Positions 55,045 to 64,000 of a stretch of 64,000 bases of DNA are shown here, piece after piece. Origin of the DNA: Planctomycetaceae bacterium (GTDB lineage Bacteria > Planctomycetota > Planctomycetia > Planctomycetales > Planctomycetaceae); assembly GCA_021732845.1 (NCBI GenBank), contig JAKFUF010000142.1, positions 1 through 64,000 of the forward strand. Reading direction: 5' to 3'. A program made the translations under genes and the position numbers. Each line of letters begins with the position of its first letter. Position 1 is the stretch's first letter. The notes below the pieces were generated by a model, which saw only the letters and a list, made by a program, of their open reading frames with translations, did not search any database and was not told the origin of the DNA.

Positions 55045-56857
55045 CTTCCGCAACATCCGGGCGATCTTCCACCACATCCGGCCGGCCACGCACCACGCAC
55101 CACCAGGTCCACTGCAAGCCGGGGTGTGGCTTTCCCGTCTCCACGATGTAGCTCAAAATTGCTGCGGTGCCGATGGTGGTCAGGCACGGGGCGGCGATCG
55201 CCAGGGTGAAGGTGAGTTTCGGCAGCGTGCGTCCAAACAGGTGTGCGATCTCTGGTCCCCACGACCAGAAGACGGTCACGAAGAAGCCCAAAATGACGGC
55301 GGGCAGCACCGAGCGCGAAGTGCAGCGGGGCAGAAACATGCCGATCATGAACATCGCCGCCAGCGGGCCGACGAACATGTTGAAGAACTGCGGCATCATC
55401 CCGATCAGAGTCTCGCCCGTGGCCAGATTGCGGTTGGCCACGAAGTAGGCGTTGGCCGTCACCAGCACCGTGATGGTGATGCTGAGGAGGCGGGCCACGG
55501 TGAGGTCGCTGAGCATCCGTTTGCCGCCGTGCCGAAGTTTCGGCACCAGATCGTTGGTGACCACCGCCGTGATCGAGTTCACGCCGGATTCCAGGGTCTG
55601 GATGGCGTCGCACAGAAACGCGGCGATGACCAGCCCGGCACCGCCGGCGGGAAGCTGGGCTCCCAGAAAGTGCGGGAACAATTTGTCGGCAGCCTGCATG
55701 GGGCTCAGCCCGTCGGGCACCAGGGCTTGTCGCCTCAGATAGAACGACAGCAGGGCCAACCCCGCGAGGGCCAGGAGGGCCGCCATCGTGAAGTCCACCA
55801 GCAGATTCGTGAAGTAACTGCGGCGGGCATTTTTGAGCGATGACACCGAGAAATAGCGCTGCAGCACCACCTGGTCAGAGCCGTGCGTGCAGATGTTCCA
55901 AAAGAAGTAGTTGATCATCGCGGTGACAATGGTCACCCGCACGGTGAGGTCGAGACTGAACACCGGGGTGATCGCGGGAGCGGTGCGGACAAAACCCGCG
56001 CTGAGCCACCATTCTTGCGGACCGGGATGGGCGTTCAGCCGGTACCGCCACCATTGGATCGGCAACTCAGAGTTGACCGTGAACTGCCACCACGGCACCG
56101 GACCCTCTTGGGTACCAGCACAAAACTGCCGCCATTGTTCGTCGGCTCGCATCTGCCCGGCAGTCTGAAACCATTCCACAGGGCCGGTCCCATCCGTGAA
56201 CACGACATAGCTGATCGCCAACAGCACGCCCGCCAGCAGCAGCAGGCATTGCAGCACGTCGGTCCAGATCATCGCCTGAATGCCACCCACCGAGGTGTAA
56301 ATGGCAGCGATCACGCCGACCATGCAGATCCACCAGTAGATGTCCTTTCCCGGGAGCCACGTGATGTCTGGTCCTTTGACCCGATCCAGCGCCAGGGAGG
56401 CGGCGTAAACAACCATGCTCATCCATCCGAGCCGCAACAGCACGAACAGTGTCGCACCAATCAGACGCACGGAATAACTGAACCGAAGTTCGAGATATTC
56501 GTAGGCACTGGTCAGCTTCAGCCGCATGAAGAACGGCACCCACAGCATCAGAATTACGACCGCGGCAAACGGGATGGCCATGTATCCGGCAAAAACCCCC
56601 AGGCCGTTCTTCACCACTTCGCCAGGACTCCCGAGATACGAGAGTGTGGAGAACAGCGTGGCGAGGATGCTCAGCCCGACGGCGAACCACGGCATGCGGC
56701 GGCCGCCGACGAAGAAGTCATCCGTCGATTTTTGCTTCCTCCCAAACCAGATCGCGATGCCGAACGTGAACAGCAGGTACGCGATGATCATCGCGTAGTC
56801 AAACAGCTTCAGTCCAGATTCCGGCACGAGTCCGCCTTTCAGTGAGGTGTTCGCCAC
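55040..56857 (-). CDS. Sodium:solute symporter (SSS family)
   Basis: A 605-residue integral membrane protein of the SSS family (InterPro sodium/solute symporter). About 13-14 helices are seen, starting LKLFDYAMIIAYLLFTFGIA, with the family's early block KSTDDFFVGGRRMPWFAVG (normally residues 40-60), then LSTLSYLGSPGEVVKNG and the Na-site region LGWMSMVVYAASLAL. The loop at about 235-305 is long and rich in Trp (VEWFQTAGQMRADEQWRQF and others), larger than in most SSS proteins. It probably carries a sugar, sialic-acid-like or carboxylate solute with Na. The substrate cannot be told. It is a single gene, convergent with the secreted helical protein; REP-A/MITE-B ends 5 bp inside its stop side. 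Confidence 0.92.
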   Translation of the reverse strand: MANTSLKGGLVPESGLKLFDYAMIIAYLLFTFGIAIWFGRKQKSTDDFFVGGRRMPWFAVGLSILATLFSTLSYLGSPGEVVKNGLGVFAGYMAIPFAAVVILMLWVPFFMRLKLTSAYEYLELRFSYSVRLIGATLFVLLRLGWMSMVVYAASLALDRVKGPDITWLPGKDIYWWICMVGVIAAIYTSVGGIQAMIWTDVLQCLLLLAGVLLAISYVVFTDGTGPVEWFQTAGQMRADEQWRQFCAGTQEGPVPWWQFTVNSELPIQWWRYRLNAHPGPQEWWLSAGFVRTAPAITPVFSLDLTVRVTIVTAMINYFFWNICTHGSDQVVLQRYFSVSSLKNARRSYFTNLLVDFTMAALLALAGLALLSFYLRRQALVPDGLSPMQAADKLFPHFLGAQLPAGGAGLVIAAFLCDAIQTLESGVNSITAVVTNDLVPKLRHGGKRMLSDLTVARLLSITITVLVTANAYFVANRNLATGETLIGMMPQFFNMFVGPLAAMFMIGMFLPRCTSRSVLPAVILGFFVTVFWSWGPEIAHLFGRTLPKLTFTLAIAAPCLTTIGTAAILSYIVETGKPHPGLQWTWWCVVRGRPDVVEDRPDVAEV

Positions 56858-57507
56858 ATCGGGAGCAGTTGACCCGATGGATTCAGCGACTCTCCTCCAT
56901 GACCGGACCAGTTCTTGCGCGGCACTGAACCGTCCTGGTACCAGTTAAGCGGGCCGGGAAAGGGGAGTCAATGGGCGGCGGCAAGACGTTTCCGGCCGCG
57001 AACTCCATCCGCCACTGTGAACCAGAGTGAATCGCGTATTTGTGGCAATTTTTAACTTTTCTTATTGACTTTCTCGCCGTCGGGCGTCAAGATGTAATAT
57101 GTACGCCTGTGTTGTTCTTGTACTGGATCCACCCGCTGTCGGTGTCGCTGTGGGACTGCTTGCGATTCTCATTGGTCTTGTCCTGGCGCTGGGAGCCACG
57201 CATTTGGTCACCCTCCGGCCGATTCAGGCCGGCCCGCGCGTTCCGCAGAGGCAGATTCAGTCGCTCAATGTGATGCGGTCACCCGTTCGGGCCGAGTTGG
57301 TTGAAGTGTTCCGTTTGTTTGCCCGTCCTCTCCTTTGCTGCGCCTGCGCGGATGGACGCCGCGAATTTGTGAGCATCACGCACCGCCACTCCGTGCCAAC
57401 CGGCTCAAACCTCGCGCTCTCGCGATCGAAACACCCGGCCACCGGGTTCACGACTTCGAAATCGCGCCCCCTCTGTCAGCCACCCCTTTCGACCCCTTTC
57501 GATGTGC
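56858..57507. other. Divergent gap before the PVC-type protein; possible eroded ORF
   Basis: Nothing is certain here. A frame starting at ATG 57099 (MYACVVLVLDPPAVG) has a good membrane helix (GVAVGLLAILIGLVLALGA) and then runs through the 19-bp tandem repeats to 57755, overlapping the next gene. The first 60 residues could be a real small membrane protein or the remains of one. AT-rich sequence at 57045-57075 (TTTTTAACTTTTCTTATTG) may hold a promoter. Confidence 0.35.
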
Positions 57508-57659
57508 GCCGCCCCTTCCGACCTGCGCCACCCCTTTCGACCTGCGCCGCCCCTTTCGGCCAACGCCACCCCTTTCGACCTGCGCCACCCCTTCCGACCT
57601 GCGCCACCCCTTTCGACCTGCGCCGCCCCTTCCGACCTGCGCCGCCCCTTCCGACCTGC
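57508..57659. repeat. Eight-copy 19-bp tandem repeat
   Basis: Exactly 8 units of 19 bp, consensus GCCRCCCCTTYCGACCTGC, with one diverged unit (ending GGCCAAC). Degenerate CCCCTTTCGA units precede it from about 57478. It ends 75 bp before the GTG start of the cytochrome-propeller gene. Polypyrimidine/polypurine strand bias is strong. Confidence 0.95.
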
Positions 57660-57733
57660 GCCGCTCGTGAGTGCGGCGGGGAGTCTCCATTTGCTATCGT
57701 AGCGGCGGTCTCCCCGAGTTCAGGAGTGCTTTC

Positions 57734-60700
57734 GTGCAACGGCAATGGTGGCTGAAGTTCTGTGTGACGAGTCTGGTGCTGGCGGCGATCCCTCTGCTAC
57801 TGGTCGCGGAAGACACAAAACCCGAGGTGTCGAAGTCTGAGACCGAAGCCCGGCAGGCGATGGCCGGGATCAAGCTTCCACCGGGCAGCCGCATGGAACT
57901 GTTCGCGGTTGATCCCCAGCTCGCCAGCCCGGTCGCCATTTGTCTGGACGAGCGCGGCCGTGTGTATGTCGCCGAAGAATACCGCTTCAATTTGGGCACC
58001 GAAGAGAACCGCACCCGGCCGTTTCTGCTCGAAGATGACCTGCAGATCAAGACGCTGGACGACCGGCTGGCGATGTACCGCAAGTGGGCTGACAAGTTTG
58101 ATGGCGGGATGGCGTGGTTCAACAAGACAGCGGACCAGGTGCGGCGGATTGAAGACCGCGACGGCGACGGCCGGGCCGACCATTCCACGATCTTTGCCGG
58201 TGGCTTCAATGGCACGCTGGATGGGCTGGCGGCGGGTGTCATCGCCCGTGACGGCCAGGTCTATTTCACCTGCATCCCGAACCTGTGGCTCCTCCGCGAC
58301 ACCGACGGCGACGGTGTCGCCGAACAGCGGCAGGTGCTGCAGACCGGCTTCGGCGTGAACGCCGGCTTTCTGGGCCACGACCTGCATGGGCTCGCCTGGG
58401 GGCCGGACGGACGGCTGTATTTCTCGGTGGGTGACCGCGGGTTCCATCTGCTCACGAAAGAGGGCAAAACGCTGGCGGGACCACGCACCGGCGCTGTGTT
58501 TCGCTGCGAGCCCGACGGTTCAAAACTGGAGGTCGTGCATCGCGGCCTGCGCAACCCTCAAGAGATCGCCTTCGACGACTATGGCAACCTGTTTGCCGCC
58601 GACAACAATTGCGACAAGGGCGACCACTCCCGGTTGGTTTTCATTCTGAACGGCGGCGACAGTGGCTGGAACATGTCCTACCAGTCGCTGCCGGACCCGT
58701 ATCTCACCGGGCCGTGGCACGCCGAACAGATCTGGCACATCCCGCAGACTGAGCCACTGGTGGAAGGGGCTGGTGCCAGCTCACCCAACCTGCAACCCGC
58801 GTGGATCGTGCCGTGCGTGGGGAAGCTGGGTGCGGGGCCGTCGGGGTTCACTCACTACCCCGGTGTGGGCATGGGTCCGCGTTACCGCGACCACTTCTTC
58901 ATGTGCAACTACACCGGCAACGGCGGGCTGGAGGCGTTTGCCGTGCAGCCGAAGGGGGCGGGGTTCGAGATCGTGGACGCTCACGATTTTCTCAAGCCGA
59001 TCTTCGCCACCGATGCCGAGTTTGGTTACGACGGCAAACTCTATGTCTCCGACTTCGTCCGCCTGGAATGGAACGGCGGCACGGCGGGCGGGCGGATTTA
59101 CACGCTGCAGGATGAACTGCATGGCCGGACCCCCGAAGTGCAGGAAGTGACGGACCTGTTCCAGAAGGGTCTTAGCGATCGCACCGACGAGAAGCTGCTT
59201 GAGCTGCTGGCCCATGCCGACCAGCGGGTTCGTCAGCGGGCACAGTTCGCGCTTGTGGAACGGGCCATGGGCAAGAACGGACTCACGTTGCTGCCTCAAC
59301 TGCTCTTCGTGGCTCAAGGCGAATCCAAGGACAAACTCTTCGCCCGCCTGCACGCCGTCTGGGCTCTGGGACAGGTGGGCCGCACTCCAAAATTGGCGGG
59401 CATCGCCACAAAGTTGCTGCTGAAACTGGTGCCGCATGGCGAGGCCGAAGTGCGGGCGCAGGTGATGAATGTTCTGGCGGAATGCGTCAGCCTCGAAGAG
59501 TCTCGTGCGGAAGTCCTCTCAGCTCTGATCGCTGCCCTCAAAGACTCCAACCCCCGCGTCCGTCTGTTCGCGGCCCAGGGCTTGGGGCGGCTCAAAAATC
59601 CAGAAGCGGCTAAGCCACTGGTGGAACTGCTTCGCGACACCCAAAACCGCGACCCGTGGCTCAGGCACGCGGCATCGTTCGCGCTGAGCGAATGCAGCAC
59701 TGCCGACACGCTGTTGCAGTTCGCAGTCGATGAGTCACCCGCCGTCCGCATGGGTGTGCTGTTGGCGCTGCGGCGATTGGCTGACCCACGGATTGCGCGA
59801 TTTTTGAATGACCCCGAACCTTTAGTGATGATGGAAGCCGCCCGCGCGATCAACGATTTGCCGCTCGATTCAGCAACGGTCGATCTCGCGGAAACGCTGG
59901 ACCGGGTGCGGGGGATGGCGGGGGCTGAGCCACTGGTAAGACGGGCACTGCATGCGAACTTTCGGCTTGGCCGGCCGCAACATGCGCGGGCGGTCGCCGA
60001 TGCCGCGGCCGATCCGGCGGTGGCTCCCGCACTGCGAGCCGAAGCCTTGGCCATGCTCGGCGATTGGGACCATCCCGGCCCGCGGGACCGGGTGACGGGC
60101 TTCTGGCGGCCGCTGCCCGACCGCGACCCAGAAATCGTTCGCGCGGTGGCAACGGACCTGTTGCCTCGCTGGCTCGCCAACAGTTCTGGCGAACTCCAGG
60201 CGACGGTCGTGAAGTTAGTGACCAAACTCGGGCTGGCGGTCGACGATGAACTGTTTGCCAAGTGGGCGGGAGACGCCTCCCGAGCTTTGGAGACACGGTT
60301 GGCCTCGCTGCAGTTGCTGGCCGTGCGGAAGTCGGAGCGGCTGGCCGGCACCCTCGAACTCGCCTTGAACGGCGAAGCCCCTGCCTTGAGGGCCGAGGCG
60401 CGACAGATTCTGCTGCAGACCGATCCCGCGCGTGGCTTGCAAACGCTGCTCGCGGCCCTTCAAGCGAAGGAGACCACGCTCATCGAACAACAGCGGGCGC
60501 TGCTCACCCTGGCCAGTGCCAAGTCGCCTGCAGCGGACGAAGTGCTGGACCAATGGGCCGCGCGGCTCAGCCAAAATGATGTGCCGCCCGAGCTGCAACT
60601 TGACCTGCTGGAAGCGTTCACCGAACGACCGACACCGGCCACGACGGCGGCCCGCACCGCTTTCGACGCCCGCCGCGTACCCACCGACGCCTTGGGACGA

Positions 60701-61135
60701 TACCGCATCGCACTGGCGGGTGGCGACGCCCAACGCGGCCGCGAAGTCTTCACAGGCCATGTGCAGGCCCAGTGCGTCCGTTGCCACAAGGTCCGCGGAC
60801 AAGGTGGCGATGCCGGTCCGGACTTGGTTGAAGTGGCCAAACGGCACACCCGGGAATCGCTGCTCGAATCGCTGATCGACCCCAATGCCAAAATCAGCCC
60901 CGGCTTCGGCGTCACCACCTTCGCCCTGGCGTCCGGCAAGTCGCTCGCGGGCGTGATCAAAGCGGAGGACGCGAACCAAGTCACCCTGCAGACCGCCGAC
61001 GGCCAGACGATCATGCTGCCCGTGACCGAAATTGAAGACCGCACCTCACCCAAGTCGGCCATGCCCCCAATGGGCCAGGTGCTCAAGCCCCGCGACCTGC
61101 GGGATGTGGTGGAGTATTTGTCGACGCTGAAATGA
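57734..61135 (+). CDS. PVC-type membrane-bound dehydrogenase/heme-binding protein (propeller + HEAT + cytochrome c)
   Basis: A 1133-residue secreted protein. The signal peptide is at the N-terminus (WWLKFCVTSLVLAAIPLLLV). A six-bladed propeller of the 'membrane-bound dehydrogenase' type spans about 45-460 (LASPVAICLDERGRVYVAEE; DLHGLAWGPDGRLYFSVGD; LRNPQEIAFDDYGNLFAADN). HEAT repeats follow at about 480-960 (VRLFAAQGLGRLKNPEAAKP and others). A C-terminal c-type cytochrome has heme site CVRCHK (Cys 1014-His 1018) and GGDAGPDL after it; a distal Met is likely in SAMPPMGQVL. The family is widespread in planctomycetes and probably oxidises sugars or alcohols. The start GTG 57734 is set by AGGAG at 57722-57726. 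Confidence 0.95.
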   Translation: MQRQWWLKFCVTSLVLAAIPLLLVAEDTKPEVSKSETEARQAMAGIKLPPGSRMELFAVDPQLASPVAICLDERGRVYVAEEYRFNLGTEENRTRPFLLEDDLQIKTLDDRLAMYRKWADKFDGGMAWFNKTADQVRRIEDRDGDGRADHSTIFAGGFNGTLDGLAAGVIARDGQVYFTCIPNLWLLRDTDGDGVAEQRQVLQTGFGVNAGFLGHDLHGLAWGPDGRLYFSVGDRGFHLLTKEGKTLAGPRTGAVFRCEPDGSKLEVVHRGLRNPQEIAFDDYGNLFAADNNCDKGDHSRLVFILNGGDSGWNMSYQSLPDPYLTGPWHAEQIWHIPQTEPLVEGAGASSPNLQPAWIVPCVGKLGAGPSGFTHYPGVGMGPRYRDHFFMCNYTGNGGLEAFAVQPKGAGFEIVDAHDFLKPIFATDAEFGYDGKLYVSDFVRLEWNGGTAGGRIYTLQDELHGRTPEVQEVTDLFQKGLSDRTDEKLLELLAHADQRVRQRAQFALVERAMGKNGLTLLPQLLFVAQGESKDKLFARLHAVWALGQVGRTPKLAGIATKLLLKLVPHGEAEVRAQVMNVLAECVSLEESRAEVLSALIAALKDSNPRVRLFAAQGLGRLKNPEAAKPLVELLRDTQNRDPWLRHAASFALSECSTADTLLQFAVDESPAVRMGVLLALRRLADPRIARFLNDPEPLVMMEAARAINDLPLDSATVDLAETLDRVRGMAGAEPLVRRALHANFRLGRPQHARAVADAAADPAVAPALRAEALAMLGDWDHPGPRDRVTGFWRPLPDRDPEIVRAVATDLLPRWLANSSGELQATVVKLVTKLGLAVDDELFAKWAGDASRALETRLASLQLLAVRKSERLAGTLELALNGEAPALRAEARQILLQTDPARGLQTLLAALQAKETTLIEQQRALLTLASAKSPAADEVLDQWAARLSQNDVPPELQLDLLEAFTERPTPATTAARTAFDARRVPTDALGRYRIALAGGDAQRGREVFTGHVQAQCVRCHKVRGQGGDAGPDLVEVAKRHTRESLLESLIDPNAKISPGFGVTTFALASGKSLAGVIKAEDANQVTLQTADGQTIMLPVTEIEDRTSPKSAMPPMGQVLKPRDLRDVVEYLSTLK

Positions 61136-61181
61136 CGTCGTGCGTCGGAGGAAACTGACAAAAGCAATGGGGCGGGAGAAT

Positions 61182-61220
61182 GGAATTTCAGATTTCAAAT
61201 CTCGCAGCAAAAAGTCTTTT
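61182..61220. repeat. 39-bp repeat, second copy
   Basis: GGAATTTCAGATTTCAAATC onward to GTCTTTT matches 21975-22013. It ends exactly where the MITE-A-type element begins (61221), so it may be a preferred neighbour or part of a larger mosaic. Confidence 0.65.
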
Positions 61221-61424
61221 AGGATCGCGGCAACAATAACATGGTGAAGTTGCTTGGGATGGACGCCGATTGAGGGCAGATTCATCAGCCCGCACGCGTT
61301 AGCGCGCGTTAGTAGCGTCCGGTTCGTGGCGTTGGCGTCTTCCGATCATCCTCCAACCTAAGGCCCTCCGGCTCATTGGCTGTGCGGCTCGTCAAAAATT
61401 GACAGTTATTCTTGCCGCGGTCCT
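61221..61424. mobile_element. MITE-A-type element (copy 3, 204 bp, best ends)
   Basis: The left end is AGGATCGCGGCAACAATAAC. The right end GTTATTCTTGCCGCGGTCCT (61405-61424) is its inverse at 18 of 20 positions. The interior carries a diverged copy of the palindrome seen at 14472-14572. There is no coding content. It lies in the 973-bp gap between the convergent cytochrome-propeller and MFS genes. Confidence 0.75.
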
Positions 61425-61548
61425 TAACGGCATGTCGGATGGTCAGAAATTGAACCACGAATCTTACGAATAACACGAATCAACAACCGGCTTCGCATCG
61501 CGGGTGACGGAATCCATCTTGTTGCGATTCGTGTCATTCGGCGTATTC

Positions 61549-61939
61549 GTACTACTAACCGTCAGGTTGTTGGCGTGCCGCGACGATTTCGCCAGCGCGT
61601 GCTGGAAATCAGTGATCAATAGCGGGTTCTGCTTCTGGTCAGACTCTGGCCAACCGCCCCAACGGGGCAGGATTCGACAGCCCAGGGCGCAGCCGACGAA
61701 TGTCGGCGGAGCCCTGGGTCGGAGTCGGTGCGAGAAAGGGAGCCCCAACGGGGTGAGATTCATTGAACATCCGACAAACATCACGGGTCACGCCCCGATT
61801 GGGGCTCCGTCGTTCGTCGTCTTTGCACCCAGGGCTCCGTTGGCGTTGCCAACTTCGCCCTGGGCTATCGAATTCTGCCCCCTTGGGGCTGACGATGCGA
61901 CACTCCGGGGTGTTGGGTTTCGGGCAAGCCCGCGCCATG
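61549..61939. repeat. Long dispersed repeat L (copy 2, 391 bp, full)
   Basis: This is the inverse of 22208-22512 with an additional segment of about 86 bp bounded by two GCCCCAACGGGG direct repeats. It contains two GCCCAGGGCG/CGGAGCCCTGGGT palindromes. It continues past 61939 into GAAAATTCGTGGTTCCC, shared with 24891 and 39332. Frames that open across it are not genes. Confidence 0.9.
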
Positions 61940-62004
61940 AAAATTCGTGGTTCCCTTTCTCGTTGTCTAAGATCGGCTTTTCGTCAGCGCATTTAATGCG
62001 CACG

Positions 62005-62023
62005 GTTATTCTTTTCCGGTCCT
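62005..62023. repeat. Extra MITE-A right end
   Basis: GTTATTCTTTTCCGGTCCT is a right-end variant of the MITE-A family, about 600 bp beyond the right end at 61424. With 61221 it could bound a larger composite element that includes repeat L. Confidence 0.5.
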
Positions 62024-62108
62024 TAGCCGCGTCGAGCTGTTGGCGGATTCTCAACGTAGCGACCCACTACTCTCGCCTTGCATGTCGGTTACGGCGGGTC
62101 TTCTGCCG

Positions 62109-63554
62109 TCAGTCCAGCCCAATCACGTCGGCATCGTGTTCGACCCGTGGCTTTGCCGGCAGCAGCGTGGCCGCAAGGAGGATTCCGCAGAGGATCAACA
62201 GGGCACAGACGGCGAAGCTCAGGCGGAAGCCGAGGGCGGCACTGTTGATGCCGTCGGCGGTCCAACCGGCTTTCTTCACGCTGTCGACAATCTTGCCGTA
62301 GAGGTAGCCCGCCGGGGCGGCGGGGACCATCAGCATGGTCACGAACGCCATGTTGCGGCGAAGATCGCTTTTACGCGATGCGGAAACGATGTAGTTCGGA
62401 GCATAAACGCCGATCAGTTCTCCCGCACCGTGCAGCCCGAACGCCACCAGGTACCACGGGCCGGTCACGAACATCGCCCACAGCATGGCACTGAAAAAGA
62501 TGGTCGCCGTCGCCAGCATGCCCGCACGGGGACTGGTGCGCGTCAGAAAGAGGCCCAGGAGCGAGCCCGCCACAACTTTGAGCCCGAACCGCAGCATGTT
62601 CTGCACACCGGCAAAGGATTCGGGGTCGGCACCCAACGCCTCTTTGGAATACAGATTCATGTTCGAGGGGATCACATTCCCCGCGTACATCAGGATGGTC
62701 ACGATGGTGGCCAGCAGCAGAATCCGCTGCTGGAAGACGAAGCGAAAATGCCAGAGGAACGCCAGGCCTGCGCCGATGGCGCAGGCGTATCCCAGCAGCG
62801 ACGGCCGCTGCATCGTCGCCAGCACGGCCACCATCATCAGCGGCAGTCCAACCAACAGTCCCACGACTGACGACAGTGGCTCCCGTTCCTTTTCGATGGC
62901 CGCCGGGACGATCGAAAACCCCTGAGCGAACATTGCGGCCAGGGCCATCGCGGGCGCGCCCGCCCCAAACAGCACGATGAAGTTGGTGGGGTACGGCAGC
63001 CCGGCAAACTTGTACCCGAACAGCGTGTTACCCAGGAGTATTGCCTGGCACAGCGACCCCAGCACGGCGAGAACGGGTCCGGCCCCGAAGGCGAGGCTCA
63101 GGGCCAAGCCGCGTTTGGATTCATCTGAGCCACGACCGATGACCTCCCACAACAGCGCGATCGCCGCGGGCATGACCGCTCCCGAAACCCCGCCCTGCAG
63201 CACCACCATCCCGATCTTGAACGAATTTGAGACCGGCAGCGCCAGGGTGATCGCCAGCGCCGCACACATTGCCCCAGAGGTGGCGTAGCACAGGCTCAGG
63301 TTGCGTTTCAGCGCGCGGACCTGCGGGGAGATCCACGCAATCAGGGCCGGCACGGCGGTCATGGCGAAGAACAATGTCCCCGGCAGATTCGCCATCGTCG
63401 TGTCGGCCCCCAGTTTGTCGCACAGTGACGCCTGGGTGATGCCGACATACAGGACCGGCGCGGCAAGGTACTGCATGCCCGTGCAGAGGGCGAACAGGAC
63501 CAGGTTTCGCCGCTGCTGAGCCCACGGCAGGCCTTCGAATGTCGATGGCTCCAT
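62109..63554 (-). CDS. Major facilitator superfamily transporter
   Basis: A 481-residue membrane protein with about 12 helices in two halves, the MFS layout. The N-terminal half includes LVLFALCTGMQYLAAPVLYV, then TLFFAMTAVPALIAWISP, and a short RALKRN loop after helix 2 as in MFS motif A. The second half includes ILLLATIVTILMYAGNVIPS and MLATATIFFSAMLWAMFVTG. It has an unusual C-terminal AKPRVEHDADVIGLD tail. No substrate signature is recognised. It is 38 bp downstream of the leucine-rich-repeat gene on the same strand, so the two may be coexpressed. The start at 63554 (MEPSTFEGLPWAQQRRN) is the usual short cytoplasmic N-terminus. Confidence 0.9.
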   Translation of the reverse strand: MEPSTFEGLPWAQQRRNLVLFALCTGMQYLAAPVLYVGITQASLCDKLGADTTMANLPGTLFFAMTAVPALIAWISPQVRALKRNLSLCYATSGAMCAALAITLALPVSNSFKIGMVVLQGGVSGAVMPAAIALLWEVIGRGSDESKRGLALSLAFGAGPVLAVLGSLCQAILLGNTLFGYKFAGLPYPTNFIVLFGAGAPAMALAAMFAQGFSIVPAAIEKEREPLSSVVGLLVGLPLMMVAVLATMQRPSLLGYACAIGAGLAFLWHFRFVFQQRILLLATIVTILMYAGNVIPSNMNLYSKEALGADPESFAGVQNMLRFGLKVVAGSLLGLFLTRTSPRAGMLATATIFFSAMLWAMFVTGPWYLVAFGLHGAGELIGVYAPNYIVSASRKSDLRRNMAFVTMLMVPAAPAGYLYGKIVDSVKKAGWTADGINSAALGFRLSFAVCALLILCGILLAATLLPAKPRVEHDADVIGLD

Positions 63555-63592
63555 TCAGTCCCCAAGGGTTGAGAGTGAACTGTGATTCCGGT

Positions 63593-64000
63593 CTATGGCG
63601 GCGCTGCGCCCGCTGCCGCAGGCGTCACAGTATAGCGTGTCGGCTCAACCAGCTTCCCCTTGAACGCCGTCCGGAACCTGGCGACCCCCTCGGCCGTGAC
63701 CTTGGTGCCATCGAGATTCACGTAATACAGCTTCGGCACCAGGCCATGCAATTTGCCCAACCCCTCGTCCGTCAGACCGGTATGCGAGAGGTCCAGGGAG
63801 TGCAGATTTGTGAGCTTCCCGAACACCACGATCCCGGCGTCGCCAACCGCCGTGTGGCTCAGCCCCAGATAGTTCAACTTGGTCAGCGTGCCCAGTTTCA
63901 AGACCGTGGCGTCGGTGATCTTGGTCTCGTTCAGCACCAGTTCTTGAAGCGGTGTGAGGTTTTTCAGAATGTCGCCGGCAGCATCTGTGACATCGCATTT
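63593..64000 (-). CDS. Leucine-rich-repeat protein, 5' part outside the window
   Basis: The last 135 residues of a protein whose start lies beyond the edge; the frame is open to base 64000. It has 24-residue LRR units of the planctomycete type (LTKLNYLGLSHTAVGDAG, LTNLHSLDLSHTGLTDEG, LYYVNLDGTKVTAEG). The C-terminal tail is Ala/Pro-rich (VTPAAAGAAPP). Such proteins are often exported. It is not complete enough to assign further. Confidence 0.85.
   Translation of the reverse strand, partial: KCDVTDAAGDILKNLTPLQELVLNETKITDATVLKLGTLTKLNYLGLSHTAVGDAGIVVFGKLTNLHSLDLSHTGLTDEGLGKLHGLVPKLYYVNLDGTKVTAEGVARFRTAFKGKLVEPTRYTVTPAAAGAAPP

Noticed and set aside
57508-57659. CRISPR array
   Set aside because: The units are contiguous without spacers.
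57448-57745. Frames of 80-110 residues with Arg/Pro/Gly repeats
   Set aside because: They are produced by the 19-bp tandem repeat in its different frames; the unit length is not a multiple of three.
61504-62301. 265-residue plus-strand frame across the 61-62 kb gap
   Set aside because: It reads through MITE-A and repeat L sequence and into the opposite strand of the MFS gene. No domain or ribosome binding site.

Overview
The window looks like chromosomal DNA of a GC-rich planctomycete (phylum Planctomycetota). The signs are a large secreted beta-propeller/HEAT/c-type cytochrome protein of the PVC type (57734-61135), ECF sigma factors paired with membrane Ser/Thr kinases or anti-sigma-like proteins, a BlaI-M56 pair with a giant M56 fusion, DUF6807 (PmoA-like) and Gfo/Idh/MocA proteins, a CotH protein with Gly-Pro-rich repeats, and wide gaps filled with palindromic repeats. 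I could not place the genus. I saw no tRNA, rRNA, CRISPR array, transposase, prophage or replication origin.

Layout. 0.3-13 kb is mostly housekeeping: a zinc-ribbon protein, HrpA helicase, a YhaM-like HD exonuclease, PdxA, a BatA-type membrane protein and DNA polymerase III alpha (DnaE). 13-22 kb holds a PAP2-like lipoprotein that seems to have lost catalytic residues, three small or secreted unknowns, then a BlaI repressor overlapping a 1698-residue M56 sensor/protease fusion; upstream of blaI lies a consensus-like promoter with a perfect dyad across its spacer. 22-29 kb holds a DUF6807 protein, an ADP-ribosylglycohydrolase, 6-phosphogluconate dehydrogenase and a WD40-oxidoreductase fusion. 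28.9-36.5 kb is a co-oriented run: ECF sigma factor, membrane Ser/Thr kinase, VTC-domain protein, DUF4956 membrane protein and CotH kinase. The kinase tail and the CotH N-terminus share a homologous helical domain plus Gly-Pro-rich sequence, which suggests one envelope-associated signalling/phosphate-polymer system. 36.6-45.5 kb holds an AraC regulator, a BON-like protein, a secreted phospholipase A2-like protein, a pteridine-reductase-like SDR, a radical SAM enzyme, unknowns and a DUF58 protein. 46.5-53.3 kb is a minus-strand operon: ECF sigma factor, membrane anti-sigma-like protein, Tat-type secreted protein, CsgG/HfaB-like protein and a TPR/propeller protein. 53.5-64 kb holds a secreted unknown, a Na+/solute symporter, the cytochrome-propeller protein, an MFS transporter and the end of a leucine-rich-repeat gene.

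Two genome-scale signals stand out. First, the motif TGAGCCACG (core GAGCCAC) is heavily over-represented on both strands and inside genes in different reading frames: about 69 copies of the 7-mer and about 20 of the 9-mer by hand count, against roughly 12 and 1 expected at about 60% GC. It behaves like a DNA-level signal (uptake-, recombination- or methylation-type). Second, the intergenic gaps carry several families of palindromic or terminal-inverted-repeat elements. One is a 139-bp pair identical at 137 positions; another has AGGATCG...-type ends; a third is a 305/391-bp inverted pair whose length difference fits deletion between 12-bp direct repeats. Many of them sit between convergent genes.
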